From: Bacillota bacterium
Lineage (GTDB): Bacteria; Bacillota; Clostridia; Christensenellales; Aristaeellaceae
Reading direction: 5' to 3'
DNA: 19,463 nucleotides
NCBI GenBank assembly: GCA_019137115.1
Contig: JAGVSV010000064.1
Coordinates: 1 to 19,463 of the forward strand
The notes below the pieces were generated by a model. That model had not been told where the DNA came from, made no database searches, and worked only from the letters and a program-made list of their open reading frames with translations. Numbering within the stretch: position 1 is the stretch's first letter; each line of letters starts with the position of its first letter. This document shows, in pieces, positions 14,084 through 19,463 of this stretch. The translations under genes were made by a program, and so were the position numbers.

Positions 14084-15003
14084 CAAGCAGCGGCACGGTC
14101 AAAAAGCGCTCGCCGATCGCGCAGACCGCAGGCGACCGGATCTTCGGCTTTTTCAACGGCGTGTTCATCGTGCTGATCACAGTGCTCACGCTGTACCCGC
14201 TGATCTATGTGCTCAGCGCGTCGATCAGCTCGCCGTCCGCGGTGGTCAGCGGGCGCATGTGGCTGTGGCCGGTCGACCTCACCTGGGAAGGCTATGACCG
14301 CATCATGCAGAACCAGGAAATCTGGCTGGGGTACCGCAACACCATTTTATACGTGGTCATCCAGATCGCCGTGTCGCTGTTGACCACGCTGCCGGCCGCC
14401 TACGCGCTGACCATCAAGCCCCTGCCCGGCCGCAAGGTGCTGGTGTTCCTGTTCTCGGTGACGATGTTCTTTTCGGGCGGCATGATCCCCTTGTATGTCA
14501 TCAACCGCAACCTGGGGCTGGTCAACACGCTGTGGGCGGTGGTTCTGCCCAGCGCCACCAGCATGTGGTACATCATCCTGACGCGCACGTTCTACCAGAG
14601 CACCATCCCGCTGGAGCTGGAGGAGGCATCCCAGATTGACGGGTGCAGCCCGTTTGGCACGTTCCTGCGCGTGGTGATGCCGCTGTCGGGCGCGATTATC
14701 GCGGTCATGGCGCTGTACTTTGGCGTCGGGCGCTGGAACAGCTACTTTGGCGAGATGATTTTCTTCCGGGACCGCAACCTGTACTCCCTGCAGCTGTTCC
14801 TGCGCGAAATTCTGATCATCGCCCAGTTCAGCGAGGAAAACACCAGCAACGCCGACGCGATCACGATGGCCGAGCAAATCCGCATATCCTCCATCATCAA
14901 GTACGCCACGATGATCGTGGCAACCATCCCGCTGATTGCGGCGTACCCGTTCATCCAGCGCTACTTTGTCAAGGGCGTGCTGATTGGATCAATAAAAGGC
15001 TGA
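14077..15003 (+). CDS. LplC/YtcP-type CUT1 sugar permease (second system)
   Basis: 308 residues, six predicted membrane helices. ATG 14077 overlaps the end of the partner gene (14077-14083) and has only a weak site (GAGTGAGA), in keeping with coupled translation. The EAA loop is ELEEASQIDGCSPFGTFLRV (around residue 183), FFSGGMIPLYVINRNLGLVN is the family mid-region, and the protein ends LIGSIKG like other LplC proteins. It should form the channel with the preceding permease. Confidence 0.94.
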   Translation: MVTSSGTVKKRSPIAQTAGDRIFGFFNGVFIVLITVLTLYPLIYVLSASISSPSAVVSGRMWLWPVDLTWEGYDRIMQNQEIWLGYRNTILYVVIQIAVSLLTTLPAAYALTIKPLPGRKVLVFLFSVTMFFSGGMIPLYVINRNLGLVNTLWAVVLPSATSMWYIILTRTFYQSTIPLELEEASQIDGCSPFGTFLRVVMPLSGAIIAVMALYFGVGRWNSYFGEMIFFRDRNLYSLQLFLREILIIAQFSEENTSNADAITMAEQIRISSIIKYATMIVATIPLIAAYPFIQRYFVKGVLIGSIKG

Positions 15004-15018
15004 GCCTTCTCCTGAAGG

Positions 15019-15033
15019 AAAGGCAGTCCTTTT
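15019..15033 (+). promoter_or_regulatory. Small hairpins between permease and binding-protein genes
   Basis: AAAGG-CAGT-CCTTT-T (15019-15033) is a small stem with a short T run. It is preceded by AAGGC-TGA-GCCTT (14996-15008), whose loop is the permease stop codon. They may tune relative expression of the binding protein; the evidence is weak. Confidence 0.3.
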
Positions 15034-15057
15034 ATGATAGAAGAAAGGAGACCACCC

Positions 15058-16680
15058 ATGAAGAAACTGTTTGTCCTCCTCCTGGCTTGCGTGATGCTGC
15101 TGGGCTCCCTGGGAGCCGTGGCGGAAAGCAAGTACGACCTGTCCCAGTTTGTGATCACCTATGAGGATTTCCCGCTGACCACGGAACCCAAGACCATCTC
15201 GCTGATGGGCATCAAGCACCCCATCCACGGCGACTGGGACAAGATGGTGTTCTTTGGCATGATGGAAAACGCGACCGGCATCCATTTTGACATCACCACG
15301 ATCCCGCTGGATGGATATGCCGAGCAGCTCAACCTGGCGATCAACACCGAGAGCTACTCCGAGGTGCTCCTGGGCTGCATGATCAACAACAACCAGATTG
15401 TTGACTGGTCATCCCAGGGCGTGCTGATCCCGCTGAACGATTACATCACCGAGGAACTGACCCCCAACCTGTACGCGTTCCTGGAGATGTATCCGGAAGT
15501 CAAGGGCGCCGTGACGGCCCCGGACGGCAAGATCTACGCGCTGCCGCAGCTCAACTCCGCCCCCATCGCGTACCTGAGCCCCTGGTGGGTGAACGGCGAT
15601 TACCTCAAAGCCCTCAACGTGAAGGATGAGGAATTGCCCACCACCATTGACGGACTGCTGGCGCTGGCCCGCCGCATCCGCGACGAGGACCCCAATGGCA
15701 ACGGCAAGGCCGACGAGATCCCGATCTCCGTGTACGACAACCTGGGCGGCCTGAACATCTGGCTGGGCGCATTTGGCCTGCCCTCCGCCGGTGCGTATGT
15801 GGATGACGATGGCAAGATGCAGTTCGGCATGTTCAATGTCGAAAAGATGACCGCATGGCTGTCGTTCATGAAGACGCTGTACGATGAGAACCTGATCCCC
15901 AAGGATTTCCTGACCATGACGCAGTCTGACCAGTCCGCACTGGGCGCTGAGAACCGCATTGGCATCGCCATGCAAGCCATCCCCGGCAACATCTGGTACC
16001 ATGACGGCACGTCGGAGGAGAAGGACGCCTTCTTCGCTTCCTGCCCGATGCTGCCGGTGCTGGGCAGTGACCTGTCCGCACCCATGCTGCCGCACGGCGG
16101 CTATGGCATCTCCACCGGTACGTTCGCGCTGACGGACAAGTGCGAGGAAAACGGCAATGTGGAGCTGATGATGCGCTGGGCCGACTTCCTGTACTCCGTG
16201 GAAGGCTCCTACCTGATCCACTACGGCCCCGAAGGCGTCATCTATGAAGAGGACGCGGACGGCAACCGTGTCACGATCTTCCCGAGCGACGGCCGCTCCA
16301 CCGAGGAAGTGCGCGGCGGCGACCTGACGCCGGACTGCGGCATCCCGATGCCCAAGTACGTGCGCCCGGACACCGAAGGCCGCTCCACCGAGCTGCAGCA
16401 GGTGGCCCGTACCCGCCAGGCGGACGAAAAGCAGGTGCCCTACAAGCGCCTGATCATGCCCGCGCTGTTCTTCACCGAGGCCGAAACCACCGAGCTGGCC
16501 ACCATTGAGACCGACCTGGGCACGTTCATGGATTCCGTGCTGGCCAAGTTTGTGGTGGGCGAGCTGGACATTGCCAACTACGAAGCCGAAGTCATCACGC
16601 CGCTGACGACCAACTTCAAGATCGACCGCATGCTGGAAATCAACCAGGAAGCGTACGACCGTTACGCCGCGGCGATCTAA
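15058..16680 (+). CDS. Sugar-binding protein of a CUT1 ABC importer (second system)
   Basis: 540 residues; ATG 15058 follows AAAGGAG; a longer frame from 15034 has no site. The signal peptide KKLFVLLLACVMLLGSLG has a likely signal peptidase I cut after AVA. A lipobox-like LLAC occurs, but at residue 11, unusually early, with hydrophobic sequence continuing after it, so lipidation is doubtful. It is a family 1 solute-binding protein of the AlgQ/LipO type: the calcium-loop motif DPNGNGKADEIPIS starts at Asp211, and SPWWVNGDYLKALN fits the family's 'W.r.DwLd.Lg' region. It should bind an oligosaccharide outside the membrane for the two permeases upstream. It is the last gene before the terminator. 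Confidence 0.93.
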   Translation: MKKLFVLLLACVMLLGSLGAVAESKYDLSQFVITYEDFPLTTEPKTISLMGIKHPIHGDWDKMVFFGMMENATGIHFDITTIPLDGYAEQLNLAINTESYSEVLLGCMINNNQIVDWSSQGVLIPLNDYITEELTPNLYAFLEMYPEVKGAVTAPDGKIYALPQLNSAPIAYLSPWWVNGDYLKALNVKDEELPTTIDGLLALARRIRDEDPNGNGKADEIPISVYDNLGGLNIWLGAFGLPSAGAYVDDDGKMQFGMFNVEKMTAWLSFMKTLYDENLIPKDFLTMTQSDQSALGAENRIGIAMQAIPGNIWYHDGTSEEKDAFFASCPMLPVLGSDLSAPMLPHGGYGISTGTFALTDKCEENGNVELMMRWADFLYSVEGSYLIHYGPEGVIYEEDADGNRVTIFPSDGRSTEEVRGGDLTPDCGIPMPKYVRPDTEGRSTELQQVARTRQADEKQVPYKRLIMPALFFTEAETTELATIETDLGTFMDSVLAKFVVGELDIANYEAEVITPLTTNFKIDRMLEINQEAYDRYAAAI

Positions 16681-16697
16681 ACGATTGACCTGACCGG

Positions 16698-16726
16698 GCT
16701 GGGCGCTGTGAAGCGCCCGGCTTTTT
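16698..16726 (+). terminator. Intrinsic terminator of the second importer operon
   Basis: A 10-bp stem GCTGGGCGCT/AGCGCCCGGC (one G-T pair; 16698-16707 with 16712-16721), loop GTGA, then TTTTT (16722-16726), 18 bases after the stop. Confidence 0.93.
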
Positions 16727-16733
16727 GATTGGC

Positions 16734-16762
16734 TTGCCGCGCCAACGCCTGTTTGCTACAAT
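16734..16762 (+). promoter_or_regulatory. Promoter of the HAD phosphatase operon
   Basis: TTGCCG (16734-16739), 17 bases, TACAAT (16757-16762). The ATG is 19 bases after the -10, so the leader is very short and consists mainly of the AGGAGG site. Confidence 0.7.
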
Positions 16763-16780
16763 CGCCGCACAGGAGGGCAT

Positions 16781-17443
16781 ATGGAACAATTTGTGGTGTT
16801 TGACCTGGACGGGACGCTGCTTAACACCATCCCGGACATTGGCGGCGCGATGAACCGCGTGCTCGTTCGGCACGGGCTGCCTGAACATCCCTTTGACAGC
16901 TACAAGCTGTTCACCGGCAATGGCGCCAAGAAGCTAACGCAGCGCGCGGTAGGCGACCGGCAGGATGTGTGGGAAGCGGTGTACCGCGACTACGCCAAAG
17001 AGTACGCCGCGCACAGCCGGGAGGACACCGCGCCGTACGCGGGCATCCCGCAGGCGCTGGACGCGCTGGAGCAAATGGGCGTCAAGCTGATCGTATACAG
17101 CAACAAGGACGATGCCGACACCAGGGAGGTCATCGGGCACTTTTTTCCGGCGCGTGACTTCCTGGCGGTGCTAGGCGCGCGGCTGGGCATGCCGTTAAAG
17201 CCCGACCCCACGGCATTGACCGCGCTGCTGGCGCTGCACGGCCTGAAGGTTGAACATGGGCTCTACGTGGGCGACACGGTGACCGACATGCGCTGCGCGC
17301 ACGCGGTGGGCCTGTACGCGGTGGCGGTCACCTGGGGCTTCCAGCCCCGGGACATGCTGCTTCCAGCGCATCCGGACGCCATCATCCGCCACCCGTCCGA
17401 GCTGGTGGAGCTGGCGCGGGAGCGGTTTGGCAAAACCATATGA
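16781..17443 (+). CDS. HAD-superfamily hydrolase, phosphoglycolate phosphatase-like
   Basis: 220 residues; ATG 16781 follows AGGAGG. All four HAD motifs are present: DLDGTLLNT with nucleophile Asp8 and Asp10, Ser107 in IVYSNKDD, Lys140 in PLKPDP, and GDTVTDM with Asp165 and Asp169. A helical cap (about 16-80) fits subfamily IA (Gph/PGP-like). It should remove phosphate from a small molecule in the cytosol; 2-phosphoglycolate, released during repair of some DNA ends, is one candidate and would fit the DNA glycosylase in the same operon. The true substrate is unknown. The stop overlaps the next start as ATGA. Confidence 0.92.
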   Translation: MEQFVVFDLDGTLLNTIPDIGGAMNRVLVRHGLPEHPFDSYKLFTGNGAKKLTQRAVGDRQDVWEAVYRDYAKEYAAHSREDTAPYAGIPQALDALEQMGVKLIVYSNKDDADTREVIGHFFPARDFLAVLGARLGMPLKPDPTALTALLALHGLKVEHGLYVGDTVTDMRCAHAVGLYAVAVTWGFQPRDMLLPAHPDAIIRHPSELVELARERFGKTI

Positions 17444-17673
17444 AGGCCAAGGATACCGACGCTTCAGGCGACCTCGGCGCAAATCGGGAGGCGTTGGCCG
17501 CCCAATGGCATGAGGAGCAGCGCATCGCGCGCATCATCGAATGGGAGCTTCCCTCATTTTCCGTGGAGAAATGCCTACCCCGGCTGTACCGGGCGCAGGA
17601 AATGCTGGAAAAGGACGGGTGCCTTCAGGGGCGCATCCACCGCTTGCTGCTGGTGGTGCGCAAGCCGGCGTGA
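17440..17673 (+). CDS. Small unrecognised protein between HAD phosphatase and DNA glycosylase
   Basis: 77 residues. The ATG at 17440 overlaps the HAD stop as ATGA, and its own TGA overlaps the glycosylase GTG as GTGA, so all three genes appear translationally coupled and this one is likely real. I do not recognise the family. It is mostly charged and helical-looking (EEQRIARIIEWELPSF, LPRLYRAQEMLEKDG), has two Cys (in EKCLPRL and KDGCLQG), and ends in a basic-hydrophobic stretch GRIHRLLLVVRKPA. There is no signal peptide or membrane helix. Confidence 0.7.
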   Translation: MKAKDTDASGDLGANREALAAQWHEEQRIARIIEWELPSFSVEKCLPRLYRAQEMLEKDGCLQGRIHRLLLVVRKPA

Positions 17674-18323
17674 CCAGTGTACCGTCCGACACGCCCCTTA
17701 TGGAGCTGTACGCGGCGCTGTTTTCCCATTACGGTGACCCGCATTGGTGGCCGGCAGAAACGCCGTACGAGGTAATCGTGGGCGCGGTGCTCACGCAGAA
17801 CACCGCGTGGGGGAATGTGGAAAAAGCCATCGCGGGGTTTGGCGACAACCTCACCCCGCAGGTCATCGCGGACATGCCGCTCACGCGGCTGCGGGACGTG
17901 ATCAAGCCGGCGGGCTCGTTTGTGCGCAAAGCCAGCACGCTAAAGGCGGTCACGGCATGGTACGCGGGGTATGGATGGGAAGTGGCCGCCGTCCAGCGCC
18001 AGCCGTTGCAGGCGCTGCGCGTGGAGTTGCTGGCCATCCACGGCATCGGCCCGGAAACCGCGGACGCCATGCTGCTGTACGCGTTCGACTTCCCCACGTT
18101 CGTGGTGGACGCCTACACGCTGCGCCTGTGCGGCCGCTACCCGCTGGCGGAGGGCGGGTATCAGGCGGTGAAAGCCTACTTTGAACGGAACCTGCCGCGC
18201 GACGCCGCACTGTACAACGCGCTGCACGCGCTGATCGTGCTGAACGGGAAAGCGCATTGCCGGAAGCGGCCGGTGTGCGAGGGGTGCCCGCTGGCAGAAG
18301 GGTGCAAGAAGCGGATGGGCTGA
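17670..18323 (+). CDS. Fe-S HhH-GPD DNA glycosylase (endonuclease III/MagIII-like)
   Basis: 217 residues from GTG 17670, chosen because it overlaps the previous stop (GTGA); ATG 17700 is an alternative. It is an endonuclease III-fold base-excision repair enzyme: VLTQNTAW (40-47), the helix-hairpin-helix LLAIHGIGPETADAML (120-135), catalytic Asp147 in FVVDAYTLRL, and a C-terminal 4Fe-4S cluster Cys197-x5-Cys203-x2-Cys206-x5-Cys212. Endonuclease III has Lys in GVGRKTA for its lyase activity; here the position is Glu129 (GIGPETA). This is seen in monofunctional relatives such as Helicobacter MagIII, so removal of alkylated bases without strand cutting is more likely than an Nth role. A degenerate copy of its 3' end follows. 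Confidence 0.92.
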   Translation: MTSVPSDTPLMELYAALFSHYGDPHWWPAETPYEVIVGAVLTQNTAWGNVEKAIAGFGDNLTPQVIADMPLTRLRDVIKPAGSFVRKASTLKAVTAWYAGYGWEVAAVQRQPLQALRVELLAIHGIGPETADAMLLYAFDFPTFVVDAYTLRLCGRYPLAEGGYQAVKAYFERNLPRDAALYNALHALIVLNGKAHCRKRPVCEGCPLAEGCKKRMG

Positions 18324-18345
18324 TCCCGACGAAAAAAGCCCCACA

Positions 18346-18424
18346 AACCGGTAAGCGCATTGCCGGAAGCAGCCGGTGTGTAGCGGCTGTCCGCTCGCGC
18401 ATGGGCGCGAAACGGATCGGCTGA
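18346..18424 (+). pseudogene. Degenerate echo of the DNA glycosylase 3' end
   Basis: This stretch repeats 18243-18323 with about four-fifths identity by eye and one small gap. Translated in the matching frame it gives AHCRKQPVCSGCPLAHG against AHCRKRPVCEGCPLAEG in the gene. The fourth cluster Cys codon (TGC) is CGC here and the frame slips after it. It lacks any start or body, so it is a fossil, not a gene. Confidence 0.75.
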
Positions 18425-18449
18425 CCCCGCAAACACAACGCCACCCTAT

Positions 18450-18495
18450 ATGGACAACCGCGCCCGTAATAACTGCACGGGGAGCGGTTGTCCAT
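18450..18495. other. Large stem-loop between convergent genes
   Basis: A perfect 12-bp stem ATGGACAACCGC/GCGGTTGTCCAT (18450-18461 with 18484-18495) encloses a second stem CCCGT/ACGGG (18463-18467 with 18477-18481) and a 9-nt loop. It has no T run on either side. It lies between the glycosylase echo and the end of the minus-strand isomerase, so it could be a bidirectional transcript-end hairpin or a REP-like element. Confidence 0.6.
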
Positions 18496-18517
18496 CGGTG
18501 TGCCTTTCTGCCTTGCC

Positions 18518-19318
18518 TCAGCCCCGCATGAACTTGGGATAGGCAGGGAACTCGGTTTCGGCGTCGGGCAGCTCGGGGTGCCACTTCTTTTCCCACTCCA
18601 GCGAGAAGTACCCGTCATACCCATCGGCCACCAGGGTTTTGACGATGTCATGGATGGGCACGTCGCCGGCCCCGATGCGGCTTAGGCGGTTGGCGCCGTT
18701 GTCGCGCACATGGTCCTTGATGTGCACGTGCTTGACGCGCGGCTTGATCACTTCGTAAAATGGCTTCCAGTTGTCGCCATAGGTTTTGTCGCTGTGCTGC
18801 ACATCCCACAGGATGCCGAATTTCTCGTCCGGCACCTTGGCCAGCAAGTGCTCCATCACTTCGATGGTGTTGAAGTCGCCGTGCACCTCCAGCACGATCT
18901 GCACCTGCGTGCCTTCGGCGTACGCCAGCAGCTTCCTGAGCCCCTGCGCGGCCAGCTGGGCGGCCTGCTCGGGCGTGCGGCCCTCGGGGATTTTATCGCC
19001 AAACACGCGCACCATCGGGATGCCCATCGCCGCGCATACATCAATGGCTTTGCGGCCCTCGTCCAACATCTGCTCGGTCTTTTCGGTGTCATGGAAGCTG
19101 ACGGAGGAACCAAACGCGCACATTGTGAGGCCATGGTCGGCCACCGCGCGCCTGGTGTCCTGCTGCTGGCCGGGTGCAAAGAACGCGATCTCCTCGGCGC
19201 GCATCTTGCCCTCAATGCCGCGGATTTCAATGGCGTCATAGCCCATGGCTTTGGCTTCCCTGAGGATCTGTTCAAACGTCCAGTCCGGGCAGCCCAGGGT
19301 GGTAAACGCAAGTTTCAT
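18518..19318 (-). CDS. Sugar phosphate isomerase/epimerase-like TIM barrel (second)
   Basis: 266 residues; ATG 19318 follows GGAGG at 8 bases on the minus strand. It belongs to the xylose-isomerase-like TIM barrel family (relatives include IolE, IolI and hydroxypyruvate isomerase). The metal ligands are in place: Glu144 (VLEVHGDF), Asp172 (LWDVQHSD), His199 (HVHIKDH) and Glu241 (SLEWEKKWH), and the loop RIGAGDVPI (214-222) fits the family. It is a cytosolic sugar or polyol isomerase/epimerase or dehydratase of unknown substrate. It is transcribed alone towards the glycosylase operon and is only distantly similar to the isomerase in the first sugar operon. Confidence 0.9.
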   Translation of the reverse strand: MKLAFTTLGCPDWTFEQILREAKAMGYDAIEIRGIEGKMRAEEIAFFAPGQQQDTRRAVADHGLTMCAFGSSVSFHDTEKTEQMLDEGRKAIDVCAAMGIPMVRVFGDKIPEGRTPEQAAQLAAQGLRKLLAYAEGTQVQIVLEVHGDFNTIEVMEHLLAKVPDEKFGILWDVQHSDKTYGDNWKPFYEVIKPRVKHVHIKDHVRDNGANRLSRIGAGDVPIHDIVKTLVADGYDGYFSLEWEKKWHPELPDAETEFPAYPKFMRG

Positions 19319-19356
19319 GTATTGTTCCTCCCCAACGATATTGTTTGTACGTTTCC

Positions 19357-19385
19357 ATTATAGGGTTTGGCCCGCCGGGGCGCAA
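19357..19385 (-). promoter_or_regulatory. Promoter of the second isomerase gene
   Basis: On the minus strand TTGCGC (19380-19385), 17 bases, TATAAT (19357-19362), with the start codon 38 bases downstream. The -10 is perfect and the -35 weak. Confidence 0.65.
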
Positions 19386-19390
19386 GTTCA

Positions 19391-19419
19391 TTGACAAAAC
19401 AGGCCCTCGTGCCTATGAT
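19391..19419 (+). promoter_or_regulatory. Strong promoter leading out of the right edge
   Basis: TTGACA (19391-19396), 17 bases, TATGAT (19414-19419), divergent from the isomerase promoter with only 5 bases between the two -35 boxes. The spacer holds AGGC-cctcgt-GCCT, a short inverted repeat. The gene it serves lies beyond the window; 44 bases of leader are visible with no start codon identified. Confidence 0.75.
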
Positions 19420-19463
19420 AAACGCATCACAGTGCGGCGGCGTTTCGGGTTTTGGCCCGCAAC

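Overview
The window is GC-rich, densely coded bacterial DNA with strong AGGAGG-type ribosome binding sites and textbook sigma-A promoters (TTGACA-N17-TATAAT type). Two carbohydrate ABC importers of the LplB/LplC kind, neither with its own ATPase gene, a membrane pyrophosphatase, and a surface-protein C-terminal motif common in Clostridia point to an uncultured, probably gut or rumen, member of the Bacillota (Clostridia). The lineage is inferred from gene content; no rRNA or tRNA gene is present. No mobile element, CRISPR array or phage gene was seen.

Left part (1-5559): the 3' end of a secreted-looking Met/Gln/Arg-rich protein with three DxNxDGxxD calcium-loop-like repeats; a GLUG-repeat surface protein (minus strand) broken by an exact 25-bp tandem duplication; hppA (minus), a K+-independent-type proton pyrophosphatase; and, divergent from it, mgtE, a Mg2+ channel whose mRNA leader holds a long nested stem-loop that does not look like an M-box.

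Middle (5571-11582): one operon of six genes. It encodes a cytosolic TolB-like beta-propeller protein, a sugar-binding protein, two CUT1 permeases, a VOC-fold protein carrying an exact 36-bp in-frame tandem duplication, and a TIM-barrel sugar isomerase/epimerase. It ends in a 15-bp hairpin. A convergent minus-strand unit (12928 down to 11608) holds a second VOC protein, a truncated remnant of a further VOC gene, and a short-chain dehydrogenase. Divergent from that unit, with promoters 16 bp apart, runs a second importer operon (13121-16680: permease, permease, binding protein) with a good terminator. Together these look like a regulon that imports one or more oligosaccharides or sugar derivatives and converts them inside the cell by oxidation/reduction, isomerisation and a VOC-catalysed step. 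The substrate cannot be read from the sequence, and no regulator gene is in the window.

Right part (16734-19463): a three-gene operon with 4-nt start/stop overlaps (HAD phosphatase, an unrecognised 77-residue protein, and an Fe-S HhH-GPD DNA glycosylase lacking the lyase lysine), a degenerate echo of the glycosylase 3' end, a large hairpin, a second TIM-barrel isomerase on the minus strand, and a strong promoter leading out of the window.

The most unusual theme is duplication at several scales: two exact tandem duplications inside genes (25 bp, frame-breaking; 36 bp, in frame) and two diverged copies of gene 3' ends lying just downstream of their parent genes.
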